Below are positions 9,861 to 19,342 of a stretch of DNA of 64,000 nt, one piece after another. The notes under the pieces were generated by a model. The model worked only from the letters and a program-made list of their open reading frames with translations. It was not told where the DNA came from and made no database searches. The number at the start of each line of letters is the position of its first letter. Position 1 is the first letter of the stretch. The stretch is from Rufibacter psychrotolerans. Its GTDB lineage: Bacteria > Bacteroidota > Bacteroidia > Cytophagales > Hymenobacteraceae. The translations under genes and the position numbers were made by a program. Location of the stretch: the NCBI RefSeq assembly GCF_016924645.1, contig NZ_JAFFJV010000009.1, positions 186,001 to 250,000 on the forward strand, given 5' to 3'.

Positions 9861-9868
9861 CAAAGGTA
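9861..9868 (-). promoter_or_regulatory. Bacteroidota -7 box for hrpB
   Basis: TACCTTTG on the minus strand matches the TAnnTTTG consensus exactly and sits about 26 bases before the hrpB ATG. A TTTG lies further upstream, but at a longer spacing than the usual 19-21 nt. Confidence 0.5.
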
Positions 9869-10386
9869 CGGCAATTTGGGCAGGGAGGAAACAAACTGGT
9901 TTACCTTTAGGCAGTTTGCCCAAAGTAGTATTCTCCCGAAGCGGGTAGTGGAGAAGACGCAGCCAGAAGTTGGCCTTGTGGAGTCGCTGGCCCCGCCGGT
10001 TACCCGCGGTTTGTGCCCTGTCAAAACCGGCCTGTGCGCGCCAGTCCCTGGTTTGGTGGCCGGCCTGTATGGTGCCAAAGAAGTAGGTATGCCTACTACT
10101 ATTTCCTGCTGCCCACCTTAGTTAAAAGCAATTTGCAATCTTCGCCCCGTTTTCTGGTTGCCGCCTCCTATGGGGAACTAAAGTTTAGGGTAAGTATATC
10201 TTGTTGAGCATCAAATTGTTGGTAAACGGTATTTAAAGCGTGTTTTAAGAAGTGGTTCTTTGTTGTTAAAAAAGTCATAAGGAATATGGCTAATATTAAA
10301 ATTAAGTCGTAAATAGCATTGATCTCATTAAAAATATAATGTAAGTAATATCATTTCCTATATTTTATCTTAACCATTTATCTATC
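9869..10386. other. Intergenic region upstream of lipoprotein gene
   Basis: There is no gene or recognisable repeat in the first 300 bases. From about 10190 the sequence becomes very AT-rich, which probably reflects the promoter and leader of the lipoprotein gene at 10387. Confidence 0.4.
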
Positions 10387-11790
10387 ATGAAAGCAAAATT
10401 ATTAAGAACCAGTATGTTGGTGGCAGCAACTGCACTTGCATTTGGCTGTAGCCCCGAGGAGGACGAGCTGCTTCCTACAGAAGTGCCGGGAGGGGGAGGC
10501 GAAACCCCAGCCATGGGCTCCTGTGAAACCATTACATTTGACAAGGTGACCCGTGGGGCAGACGGCTTTGTGCATGCCGTCATGAGCGACCAGGCCAGTA
10601 CTCCCATTCTGGTGAGGGCGTTCAGGAAAACCGCCCCCAACACCTACGGTCCTACGAACGTGGCCAATATCTTTGACTCCGGCCAGACAGGGCCGCTGGG
10701 CAATGACGTGGACGATATTCTTACCCCGCACAAAGACTTTGGCGGCTGGGGCGTAGGCGATGGCGGCAAAAAAGGCAAGGCCTACCAGAACGACAAAGCC
10801 CTGGGCAGCCTCATGATTGTAAACCGCACCGACAACTCTTCTCAGGCGTATGACAACAACGGCGGCGGTAAACTGGAGTTTGACTTTTCTGGCTACGGCG
10901 CGGTAACCATGAACTCCATCACCGTGATGGACGTGGACTCCTATGAAAAAGGATCCAAGGTGGTGCTGTACGGGCTAAACTCAAAGGTGCTCAAAACCGT
11001 GAACATGGCCGTGAGCGGCAACAACGGCAAGCAGGTGCTTGACCTGGGCGGTACCGCCGGCGTAGTGCGCATGGAAGTGTACCTGGGTCCCACCAACTCT
11101 ACCTCAGGCTCAGGAGCCATTGATGACATTGTCTTCAACTGTGCCAGTGCCCCCGTCTGCGAAACGGTAACGTTCACCAGATTCAGAAGAGGTTCTGATG
11201 GATTTGTGAGCGAGGTGACCAGCAATGAGTCGGCGACGCCAATCCTGGTGAGCGCCTTCAGAAAAACCGCGGCCAATACGTACAGCGCGGTGAATGCGGC
11301 CAACATCTTCAACTCCAGCCAGCCAACTTCCATTGGCAACCAGGTAACCGACATCCTTACCCCGCACATGAACTTTGGGGGAGGCGGTGTTGGCGATGGC
11401 GGCGCCGGTGGGGCCTTTGCCAACAACACACCGCTGGGCAACCTGCTCATCATCAACCGTACTACCAACCCTATGCAAGCTTATGACTACAACGGGGGAG
11501 GTAAGATGGTGTTTGACTTCTCGCGGTTCGGGAGCGTGAGCCTGAGCTCGGTTACCGTGATGGACGTGGACGACTATGAGGCCGGCGCCAAGATCATGCT
11601 CTATGGTCCGGGCAACGTGGTGCTCAAGACCGTTCCCATGGCCGTGAGCGGCAACAACGGCAAGCAGACGGTGGACCTGGGCGGCACCCCGGGGGTTACC
11701 AAGATGGAGATTTACGTAGGGCCAACGGCCACCTTAACCGGCTCAGGGGCCATAGACAACATTCTCTTCAACTGTCCACCCAGGCTATAG
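10387..11790 (+). CDS. Lipoprotein with two tandem copies of a Cys-bounded ~207-residue domain
   Basis: 467 residues. The lipobox is LAFGC (Cys at about 21), followed by an acidic and Gly-rich linker. Two tandem domains span roughly residues 46-253 and 257-463. Each opens with CETxTF and closes with a GSGAIDxIxFNC pattern, so the two terminal Cys could pair. Shared internal landmarks are TPILV, VANIF or AANIF, DILTPH, a GGxGVGDGG loop, INRT, SITVMDVD or SVTVMDVD, and VDLGGT. The ending resembles beta-sandwich carbohydrate-binding or choice-of-anchor domains, but I do not recognise the family. A paralogue follows at 12346. The role is probably cell-surface binding or matrix (inference). Confidence 0.8.
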   Translation: MKAKLLRTSMLVAATALAFGCSPEEDELLPTEVPGGGGETPAMGSCETITFDKVTRGADGFVHAVMSDQASTPILVRAFRKTAPNTYGPTNVANIFDSGQTGPLGNDVDDILTPHKDFGGWGVGDGGKKGKAYQNDKALGSLMIVNRTDNSSQAYDNNGGGKLEFDFSGYGAVTMNSITVMDVDSYEKGSKVVLYGLNSKVLKTVNMAVSGNNGKQVLDLGGTAGVVRMEVYLGPTNSTSGSGAIDDIVFNCASAPVCETVTFTRFRRGSDGFVSEVTSNESATPILVSAFRKTAANTYSAVNAANIFNSSQPTSIGNQVTDILTPHMNFGGGGVGDGGAGGAFANNTPLGNLLIINRTTNPMQAYDYNGGGKMVFDFSRFGSVSLSSVTVMDVDDYEAGAKIMLYGPGNVVLKTVPMAVSGNNGKQTVDLGGTPGVTKMEIYVGPTATLTGSGAIDNILFNCPPRL

Positions 11791-11926
11791 TTAACCAAAT
11801 CCCGTGCTGCTGTGAGGCGGAGGTCGGGATGAAAAGGGAGGTGCCGGCATATCTTTACCAGGATCTGAGCAGGAGCTGGAAGGTTCTGGCTGGGATACCT
11901 CCTAATCATTTTTCAAGCACTTACCC

Positions 11927-11961
11927 AAACGCCGTTGTTAGTAGTACTAGCAACGGCGTTT
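11927..11961 (+). terminator. Intrinsic terminator
   Basis: An 11-bp perfect stem, AAACGCCGTTG with CAACGGCGTTT, 13-base loop, followed by T residues. It lies 137 bases after the stop at 11790 and is oriented to end the first lipoprotein transcript. Confidence 0.7.
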
Positions 11962-12345
11962 TTCTGTTCAACGAAGAAGGCCGCAGTTATACCGATAGCG
12001 GTGTGGCCTGGTGGGTGGTATGGTTCACAGCCCCCTTGCGCGTAAGCCGGAGAAGACAAGTTTCATAAGTCCTCTACCACCAAGGTCCTGCCTTCTGTTT
12101 TTAAGGCTTTTTAAGCAAAACAGGACCAAAACGCACACATAAAGTACAATTTGTAATCCTCAGGGGAGACTTTCATAATATTCTTACTATTCCCGCTCCA
12201 ATGTAGCAACAGATAAGTTCCTCCATTACCAAAAAATGAGTATTCTTTTATATTTTATGTTAAAATATTTATAGATGATCAAGGAATCTGTTACCTTACC
12301 TCTATGATTTTATAACTCATTATTAACCCTAAACAGTAAGCTATT

Positions 12346-14157
12346 ATGAGAACAACATTACTGAGAACCAGCATATTATTTGCTGCGGCTGCTGTGTTAT
12401 TTGGGTGTAACCCAGAGGAAGAAGAACTGGACCAACTGGAAGTGACGGGTGCCGCCACTAAGAACACATCTGTGAGTACAGGCTGCGAAACGGTTACCTT
12501 TGACAAGTACACCAGAGGAACAGACGGCTTTGTGAGTGCGGTAATGAGTGATAAAGGATCAACTCCTATTTTGGTAAGCGCCTACCGGAGAACGGGTAAC
12601 AATACCTACAGTTCCAGTGACGTGCCCAACATCTTTAACTCTGCGCAACCTACCCCAATACCAGACACCCATGAGATTGATGACATCCTCACCCCGCACA
12701 AGAACTACGGCGGCGGCGGAATGGGTGATGGCGGCGCTGGTGGCACCTATGCCAACAACACCGCCCTGGGCAACCTGATGATCATCAACCGCACCGACAA
12801 CCCGGCCGAAGCCTATGACTCCAATGACGGCGGTAAAATGGTGTTTGACTTCTCAGGCTACGGCACCGTGACCATGAGCTCCATTACCGTCATGGACGTA
12901 GACTCCTATGAAAAGGGCGGTAAAGTAGTGTTGTACGGTTTGGGCAATACCGTGCTGAAAACCGTGCCATTACAGGTGAGCGGTGACAACGGCAAGCAGA
13001 TTGTGGACCTGGGCGGTACCGCCGGCGTGGTGCGCATGGAAGTGTACCTGGGCCCAGGCAGCACCAAAAGAGGATCTGGGGCCATTGACAACATTGTGTT
13101 CAACTGCCTGCCTCCTTCTGAGTGCGAAATTGTGACCTTCAACCGCTACACCAGAGGCGCAGACGGATTCCTGGCATCTGTCACCAGCAACCAGTCCAAT
13201 ACCCCAATCTACGTGAGCGCCTACAGAAGAACCGGCAGAAACACCTACAGTACTTCTGATGTGCCCAATATCTTCAACTCTGGACAACCCACGCCAGTGC
13301 CGGATGATAACCAGATTGACGACATCCTGACCCCGCACCAGAACTTCGGGGGTGGTGGCGTTGGCGAAGGGGGTGCCAGCGGGCCATTTGTGAACAACAC
13401 CGCCCTGGGCGAGATGATGATCATCAACCGCACCGACAACCCGGCCGAAGCCTATGACTCCAACACCGGCGGTAAAATGGTGTTTGACTTCTCAGCCTTC
13501 GGTACTGTGTCGCTGACTTCCATCACCGTCATGGACGTGGATGACTATGAAGCCGGCGGTAAAGTAGTGCTGTACGGCACCTCTAACCAAGTGCTTAAAA
13601 CTGTGCCGTTCCTGGTGAGCGGTGACAACGGCAAGCAGGTTGTAGACCTGGGCGGTACCAGCGGCGTACGCAGAATGGAAGTGTACCTGGGGGCCGGCAC
13701 CTCCCTCACTGGTTCTGGTGCCGTAGACAACATTGTGTTTAACTGTCCGCCCAAAGTGTACGGTTGCACCTACACCCAAGGCTACTGGAAAAACCACGCC
13801 GTGGGCAGAAAACGCGATAACACCTGGGGTAACCTGAACAACACCATTTTCTACGGCAGCGGCCTGACCTACCTGCAACTGCTGAACACACCGCCTAAAG
13901 GAGGCAACGGCTACATCATTCTGGCGCACCAGTACATTGCCGCCAAACTGAACATGATGAGAGCCTCTTCTACTCCTGAAGTGGATGCCGCATATGCCCA
14001 GGCCACGGCCTACTTTGAGGCGAAGTCGGGTAGCAGATACCGCAACACGCTGCTTTCGCCCTACACCACCGCCAGCAAATCACAGCTGACGCAATGGGCG
14101 GGCATCCTGGCCCGGTACAACGAAGGCCTCATCGGGCCGGGCCACTGCGATGATTAA
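12346..14157 (+). CDS. Lipoprotein: two ~207-residue domains plus TQGYWKNH C-terminal domain
   Basis: 603 residues, paralogous to the preceding gene. Lipobox VLFGC (Cys at about 21). Two Cys-bounded domains (about 47-254 and 259-465) are followed by an additional C-terminal module (about 470-603). That module starts CTYTQGYWKNH and ends GPGHCDD, so it too may be closed by a disulfide. The TQGYWKNH motif is known from secreted proteins of several phyla; its function is unknown. The upstream gene lacks this module. The gene is independently transcribed (terminator at 11927-11961, AT-rich leader) and ends in a strong terminator at 14188-14224. Surface anchoring is inferred from the lipobox. Confidence 0.82.
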   Translation: MRTTLLRTSILFAAAAVLFGCNPEEEELDQLEVTGAATKNTSVSTGCETVTFDKYTRGTDGFVSAVMSDKGSTPILVSAYRRTGNNTYSSSDVPNIFNSAQPTPIPDTHEIDDILTPHKNYGGGGMGDGGAGGTYANNTALGNLMIINRTDNPAEAYDSNDGGKMVFDFSGYGTVTMSSITVMDVDSYEKGGKVVLYGLGNTVLKTVPLQVSGDNGKQIVDLGGTAGVVRMEVYLGPGSTKRGSGAIDNIVFNCLPPSECEIVTFNRYTRGADGFLASVTSNQSNTPIYVSAYRRTGRNTYSTSDVPNIFNSGQPTPVPDDNQIDDILTPHQNFGGGGVGEGGASGPFVNNTALGEMMIINRTDNPAEAYDSNTGGKMVFDFSAFGTVSLTSITVMDVDDYEAGGKVVLYGTSNQVLKTVPFLVSGDNGKQVVDLGGTSGVRRMEVYLGAGTSLTGSGAVDNIVFNCPPKVYGCTYTQGYWKNHAVGRKRDNTWGNLNNTIFYGSGLTYLQLLNTPPKGGNGYIILAHQYIAAKLNMMRASSTPEVDAAYAQATAYFEAKSGSRYRNTLLSPYTTASKSQLTQWAGILARYNEGLIGPGHCDD

Positions 14158-14187
14158 GGGAAGTTGGCCTCCACATACAATTTCCAT

Positions 14188-14224
14188 GCAACGCTGCTGC
14201 AAGTGCCCCTTGCAGCAGCGTTGC
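14188..14224 (+). terminator. Intrinsic terminator
   Basis: A strong perfect stem (GCAACGCTGCTGCAAG then CTTGCAGCAGCGTTGC), followed by TGTTTTTG. It lies 31 bases after the stop of the 603-residue lipoprotein. A decayed P palindrome follows directly at 14224-14264. Confidence 0.8.
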
Positions 14225-14362
14225 TGTTTTTGGGCAGTTCTGCAGAAAAGGGGCCGGAAACCGGCGCCGCCCGTCCGCCTGCAACGCACAGAATAGCGCG
14301 CGGCCGCTTGGGCCGGCAACAGATTCTTTTTATTCTTGTAGCCTGCAACCTCTCTGACCTCT

Positions 14363-15454
14363 ATGAATTTACTACGCCTTATGTCGGTCGCCGCCTTTTG
14401 TGCCCTGCAGATGGGCTGTTCTGCCCTGAAAACCCCAGCCGGGGAACTGCCCGCCACTGCCCTGCAGCCCGTGGGCCGGTACCAGTGGAACCAAGCCCGG
14501 CACCTGGAACTGATCACCTCGGCCGCCCACCTGGGCTTCCAGTTTGAGGGGACCCAGGCCCGGGTGGTGGCCTCCGGACCGTGGGCCGGCGGGCACAGCT
14601 ACCTGCAGTACGAGCTGGACGGCCAGTACCAACGGCGTGTGCGGGTAGCGGGCGGGCAGGACACCATTGTGATCCAGGCACCCACGGCGGGAAGGCATAC
14701 CGTAAGGCTGTACAAAACCACCGAAGCCCACTCGGGGCCCCTGGTGATCCAGAAGATTATTGGCCCGAAGGTAAAGGCGCTGCCTCCCGCCGGAGGTCCC
14801 CTGATTGAGTTTATCGGGAACAGCATTACCTGCGGGGCCGCCGCCGACCCCTCGGAGGTGCCCTGCGGCACCGGCCAGTACCACGACCAGCACAACGCCT
14901 ACCAGGCGTACGGCCCCCGCGTAGCCCGCGCCCTGAACGCCGATTTCGTGCTCAGCAGCGTGAGCGGTTACGGCGCGTACCGCAACTGGAACAGCAACGG
15001 CCCCACCTTGCCCCAGGTGTATGAGAAGCTCAACTTCCAGGCCCAAAGCGCCCAAACCTGGGACTTCAGCCGGTTTACTCCCAAGGTGGTGAGCATTGCG
15101 CTGGGCACCAACGATTTCAGCGACGGTGACGGCAAAACGGAACGGTTGCCGTTTGACAGCGCCCGGTTTGTGCATGCCTATGTGGGGTTTGTGCAGCAGG
15201 TGAAAGCCAGGTACCCGCAGGCCCGCCTGGCCCTGCTGAGCAGCCCCATGCTGAACGGCCCCAAAAAGCAAACCCTGGAAAACTGCCTCACGGCGGTGAA
15301 GCAGCAGATAGACGTCGCGTACCCCACCCACAAACCCGTGGCCCTGCACTTCTTTACACCCATGCAGGCCAGCGGCTGTACCGGCCACCCCAGCGTAGCC
15401 GAGCACGGAGTAATGGCCGCCGAGTTGGAGCCCTTCTTCAAAAGCCTGCTGTAA
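14363..15454 (+). CDS. SGNH/GDSL hydrolase, CE2-like carbohydrate esterase, lipoprotein
   Basis: 363 residues with a lipobox (LQMGC, Cys19). An N-terminal jelly-roll region (about 40-140, as in CE2 esterases) precedes the SGNH catalytic domain. Block I is IGNSIT with the nucleophile Ser154. ALGTND is the Asn block, and GHPSVAEH near the C-terminus supplies the catalytic Asp/His-type block V. Family enzymes remove acetyl groups from xylan, mannan or other glycans. Given the lipobox and the TonB receptor just downstream, a role in glycan processing at the cell surface is plausible but inferred. It ends in a 23-bp perfect P-type hairpin. Confidence 0.87.
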   Translation: MNLLRLMSVAAFCALQMGCSALKTPAGELPATALQPVGRYQWNQARHLELITSAAHLGFQFEGTQARVVASGPWAGGHSYLQYELDGQYQRRVRVAGGQDTIVIQAPTAGRHTVRLYKTTEAHSGPLVIQKIIGPKVKALPPAGGPLIEFIGNSITCGAAADPSEVPCGTGQYHDQHNAYQAYGPRVARALNADFVLSSVSGYGAYRNWNSNGPTLPQVYEKLNFQAQSAQTWDFSRFTPKVVSIALGTNDFSDGDGKTERLPFDSARFVHAYVGFVQQVKARYPQARLALLSSPMLNGPKKQTLENCLTAVKQQIDVAYPTHKPVALHFFTPMQASGCTGHPSVAEHGVMAAELEPFFKSLL

Positions 15455-15492
15455 CCTGCTTCCCCTTTCTGCAGCACCGGTCCGCTAACCCA

Positions 15493-15542
15493 AAGCCCTG
15501 ATTCCGGGCTGTTTTCACCAAAACAGCCCGGAATCAGGGCTT
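15493..15542 (+). terminator. P-family palindrome acting as terminator (perfect stem)
   Basis: A 23-bp perfect stem around the core GGCTGTTTT-CACC-AAAACAGCC, followed by TTCTTTTGTTT. It lies 38 bases after the esterase stop. It is one of the best examples of the P family. Confidence 0.85.
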
Positions 15543-16269
15543 CTTTTGTTTGGAGGACCTTGCCGGTGATCAGGTTTTGGCACTGTAGGGGTGCATACCG
15601 CTGCTCGTTGTGGTGATGACCGCTCATGGGCGCAGGTGCAGATTTGTGATACACGCAAGCGACTCAGCCATTGATTATCCGCGTCAGAAACCCAGACGGT
15701 GGGCCTGGAGCGTGAATGTAGGGTACGCGGAAAGCCCTTCTGTTTGCATGAGGTTCCAAGATTCTTGTTGCGGCTGGGCAACTCCGTGGGGCCGAAGCCG
15801 GAAGGCTGATGGTTTTTACCACTGGTGAATCCACTCACGGAATCCGCCAGTAAGGAACGGGGAAGGGCTGCCCATAGCGCCAAGGAGGCTTCGGCCCCGG
15901 ACTGCAAACAACCATCTTGCCTGTAGGGCGTAGATGCACCAACTACCTGGAGGTACTTTGTTAAGGTTGGTTGTGGCATCATAAAGACAGATTCCTGCTT
16001 AGGCTTTTCTTCCTGAGGCGGTTTACGGCTGCTTAAAAGCTAGCACCGCCGGCTGGAGGCAGAAGCGGGAGAATGCGCAGCAGGGCAGCGCGGGGCAGGA
16101 ATCAGTAGGTAGGGGGCGGGTTGCTGTTTTGGGGCTGTTTCCGGGAAAATGGCTTTGAAACAGAACCTTCGGGAGTAATGTACCGCTTCGTGGAGCTTTT
16201 GCACCTGTACCGGCAGGGGGGCACCTATAGTACCGCTTTTCGCTTCTACCAGTACGCAGCCTTTCATTT
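15543..16269. other. Intergenic region upstream of TonB receptor
   Basis: No coding region could be supported on either strand. A mismatched P palindrome lies at 16122-16164 (CTGTTTTGGGGCTG to TTTGAAACAG), 106 bases before the receptor start, where no terminator is needed. Confidence 0.4.
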
Positions 16270-18639
16270 ATGAGGAAAAAACTACGGGCTTTCTGGGTGT
16301 TGTTCACCCTGGGCATTCTATCGGCCAGCGGCCAGGGGGTGGGCGGGCTTTCGGGCACGGTGCAGGGCCGGAATGCGGCGGGCCTGCACCGTGCCACGGT
16401 GTATCTGCTCAACACCCAACTGGGTACCGCCACCAATCAGCAGGGACGGTTTACCTTTTCCAACCTCCCCACGGGGCAGTATACGGTGCAGGTGAGTGCG
16501 CTGGGGTACGCCACCGTCACCCGGGAGGTACAGATCACCGCCGCAACCCCTCACGTCACCATCCAGCTTTCGGAAGCCAGCCGGCAACTGGACGAGGTGA
16601 CCGTAACGGCGCAGAAGCGCGAGGAAGATCCGCAGCGGGTGCCGTTCAGCGTTTCTACCTTGACTGCCCGAAACGTGCAGGAATCCAGGCTGTGGAACAT
16701 CCAGGAAGTGAGCGGCATTATTCCCAATCTGTACGCATCAGACCCCGGCGACAACCGCAACGTCACCTCCATCCGGGGCATCACCACTACCTCGTATGAT
16801 CCGGCGGTGGCCACGTACATTGATGGGGTAAACCAGTTCAGTTTAGATACCTACCTGCCCGAGTTGCTGGACATTGAACGCATTGAGGTGCTGCGGGGGC
16901 CGCAGGGCACGCTGTACGGCCGCAACGCCATGGGTGGGGTCATCCACATCATTACGCGGCAACCCACCAATAGCGTGTCTGCCACGGCGGAAGTGAGCGT
17001 GGGCAATTGGGGGCAGCAGCGGTACAGCGCCTCTTTGCGGGCCCCGCTGGTGAAAGACCGCCTTTTCCTGGGCGTGGCCGGGATGCTGCGCCAGCAGGAC
17101 GGATTCTACACCAACCAGTTTAACGGGGCCGACTATGACCGGCAGCGGGTGTACATGGGCAACCATTCCCTCCGGTTCCTGGCTACTTCCCGGCTGGCGT
17201 TCACGCTTAATGTCAAGCACAGCGCCAACCGCAACAAAGGAGCGTTCCCGCTGGTGTTCAGCCCCGAGGAAGCCCTGGTCAACCCGTTTAAAGTGAACCA
17301 GAACGCCCTAGGCGAAATGCGCGACAACACCCTCAATGCTTCGCTTTCCGCCTCTTATGCGGCCCCTGCCTTTCAGTTCACGTCCCAGACGGCGTACCAG
17401 TCCAACTATCGGTTCTACAAGCAACCCGTAGACGCCGATTTCTCGCCCCTGGATGCCGCTACGGTGATCAACAACTTCGGGCGCGACTGGAACCACGTGC
17501 AGGTGCTGACCCAGGAGTTCCGGTTCACGTCGCCCACGGCTTCGGCCTCTGACTTCCGGTGGATTGCCGGGGCCTACGGATTCTTGAATGAGAATCCGGT
17601 GAAGCAGGCCATCCACTTCGGGAAGGACGCCGAGATGATGGGCGCTCCGTTCCCTAACTTCTCCAACATCACCACTAACCGGGGCGAGAGCTTCGGGGTG
17701 GCGTTCTTCGGGCAGGGCACGTACCGCCTGAGTCCTAAACTGGAACTCACCGCCGGCCTCCGGTACGACTATGAATGGAAAGAGCAGACCGTACGGGGCG
17801 AGCTGATGATGGACGGGGAACTACCCATGGTGACCCGCAGCGACACCTTGGCCGATGCCCGTTTCAAGGCCTTTTCGCCCAAAGTAAGCCTAAACTACCA
17901 GGTGGGACCCAACAGCCACGCTTACGGAACCTACAGCCGGGGCTTCAGGGCGGGCGGCATCACGCAGCTGGGGTCAGATCCTTCTGAGCCGCCGCTGTAC
18001 GCCTACCAACCCGAGTACAGCAACAACGTTGAGGTGGGGCTTAAAAACACGTTCTGGCAGCACCGCCTGCGCCTGAACCTGGCCCTGTTCTATACCCGCG
18101 TGACCGATGCGCAGGTACCTACCCTGGTGCTGCCCGATGCCCTGGTCATTACCCGCAACGCCGGCCGCCTCACCAGCAAAGGCGTGGAACTGGAAGTTGC
18201 CTCTACGCTGGCCAAAGGACTGGAATTGGTGTACAACGCCGGCTACACGCGGGCGCGGTATTCCTCGCTTAGAACCGCTTCTGACGGCGAGGAAGTAAAC
18301 CTGGACGGGAACCGGCAGGTCTACACCCCAGATGTTACCTCTATGCTGGCCCTGCAGTACAGCCATGAGGGGGAAGGGGCCCACCCGGTACGGTTTACCG
18401 CCCGGGGCGAGTGGCATTACCTGGGCAACCGGTACTTTGATCTGGCCAACCAGTTCAGGCAAGAGGGATACAGCCTCTTCCATGCCCGGGCCGGCGTGTC
18501 TTACAAACACGTGGGCGTGTACCTGTGGGGCCGCAACCTCACCGATCAGAAGTACCTGGCGTACGTGTATGATTTCGGGGCGTCGCGGTTGGGCAACCCG
18601 ATTACCTACGGCGTATCGTTGAACTATACCCTGCAGTAG
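16270..18639 (+). CDS. TonB-dependent receptor with carboxypeptidase-like N-terminal domain
   Basis: A 789-residue outer membrane transporter. A signal peptide (about 1-22) is followed by a carboxypeptidase-D regulatory-like beta domain (about 26-108, GRFTFSNLPTGQYTV). The plug domain (about 120-225) contains the conserved IEVLRGPQGTLYGRNAMGG. The rest is a 22-strand barrel rich in alternating aromatic residues. It has no SusD partner beside it, so it is more like a siderophore or single-component receptor than a SusC system; the ligand is unknown. Upstream is a CE2-like esterase on the same strand, but with its own terminator. The gene ends in a perfect P-type hairpin at 18661. Confidence 0.92.
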   Translation: MRKKLRAFWVLFTLGILSASGQGVGGLSGTVQGRNAAGLHRATVYLLNTQLGTATNQQGRFTFSNLPTGQYTVQVSALGYATVTREVQITAATPHVTIQLSEASRQLDEVTVTAQKREEDPQRVPFSVSTLTARNVQESRLWNIQEVSGIIPNLYASDPGDNRNVTSIRGITTTSYDPAVATYIDGVNQFSLDTYLPELLDIERIEVLRGPQGTLYGRNAMGGVIHIITRQPTNSVSATAEVSVGNWGQQRYSASLRAPLVKDRLFLGVAGMLRQQDGFYTNQFNGADYDRQRVYMGNHSLRFLATSRLAFTLNVKHSANRNKGAFPLVFSPEEALVNPFKVNQNALGEMRDNTLNASLSASYAAPAFQFTSQTAYQSNYRFYKQPVDADFSPLDAATVINNFGRDWNHVQVLTQEFRFTSPTASASDFRWIAGAYGFLNENPVKQAIHFGKDAEMMGAPFPNFSNITTNRGESFGVAFFGQGTYRLSPKLELTAGLRYDYEWKEQTVRGELMMDGELPMVTRSDTLADARFKAFSPKVSLNYQVGPNSHAYGTYSRGFRAGGITQLGSDPSEPPLYAYQPEYSNNVEVGLKNTFWQHRLRLNLALFYTRVTDAQVPTLVLPDALVITRNAGRLTSKGVELEVASTLAKGLELVYNAGYTRARYSSLRTASDGEEVNLDGNRQVYTPDVTSMLALQYSHEGEGAHPVRFTARGEWHYLGNRYFDLANQFRQEGYSLFHARAGVSYKHVGVYLWGRNLTDQKYLAYVYDFGASRLGNPITYGVSLNYTLQ

Positions 18640-18660
18640 GGAAGGTAAAGGAGCAATAAA

Positions 18661-18710
18661 GAGCCCGGTTTCGGGTCTGTTTCTAGGAAAACAGACCCGA
18701 AACCGGGCTC
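18661..18710 (+). terminator. P-family palindrome acting as terminator (perfect stem)
   Basis: A 22-bp perfect stem (GAGCCCGGTTTCGGGTCTG arm) with loop CTAGGA, followed by TTTTCATT, 21 bases after the receptor stop. The arm sequence differs from other P copies, but both sides change together. Confidence 0.85.
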
Positions 18711-18746
18711 TTTTCATTCTGGAGAGGGCGTGCTTTGGCTCTCCTG

Positions 18747-19232
18747 TGTAAACACCCCTCTGCGCTCTCCTCAAGGGTTGAATCAATGCCTACTGAAGGC
18801 TGGCAGTTGGTGATACTACTCAATCATGTCCCAACTATGGCGCGGATTTACTTCCGTGCCTTTTATTGAAGTATTGCAAATGCTCTCCAATGTAAACACC
18901 CCTCTGCGCTCCCCTCAAGGGGAGAATCTGGCCTATTATGATTTCCCAGAGGTTTACAGCATTTATCTTAGTTATAAGCTCAGAATAATCATGTAGTAAC
19001 GTAATCATGTAGTACCGTCAACTTCCTGCCTTTAGTACGTATTGATTCTCCCTTGAGGGGAGCCTAGAGAAGTGTTTACATCCGCTGATCAATTGCACTT
19101 GATTTGCAATATTTTAAAAGGCACGGAAGTAAATCCGCGCCATAGTTGGGTGTTTACATCCGCTGATCAATCGTAGTTCATTTGTAATACTTCAAATCAA
19201 AGGCACGGAAGTAAATCTGCGCCATAGTTGGG
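18747..19232. repeat. Composite inverted A/B repeat region
   Basis: Unit A (TGTAAACACCCCTCTGCGCT onward) occurs at 18747-18784 and 18891-18928, and inverted at 19044-19080. Unit B (CTATGGCGCGGATTTACTTC) occurs at 18830-18864, and inverted at 19116-19150 and 19198-19232. The B-to-A block at 18830-18928 and its inverse at 19044-19150 form an imperfect inverted repeat of about 100 bp. There is no coding capacity; a MITE-like or recombined REP structure is likely. Confidence 0.65.
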
Positions 19233-19267
19233 CTACAGACCTTCCAAGAATAACCTGATTCCAAAAA

Positions 19268-19322
19268 ACGAAGCCCGGTTTTAAGCCTGTTCTTAACGAA
19301 CAAGCTTAAAACCGGGCTTCGT
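19268..19322 (-). terminator. P-family palindrome, terminator for minus-strand gene pair
   Basis: A near-perfect stem (ACGAAGCCCGGTTTTAAGC with its complement) and an apical GTTC-TTAAC-GAAC, followed on the minus strand by TTTTTTGG. It lies 20 bases beyond the stop of the gene at 19343-19930. Confidence 0.8.
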
Positions 19323-19342
19323 CTATTGAGCGCTTTGTAGAC

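Noticed and set aside
15515..15982. 155-codon minus-strand frame in the gap before the TonB receptor
   Set aside because: It has no recognisable motif, overlaps a strong terminator hairpin and has biased composition.
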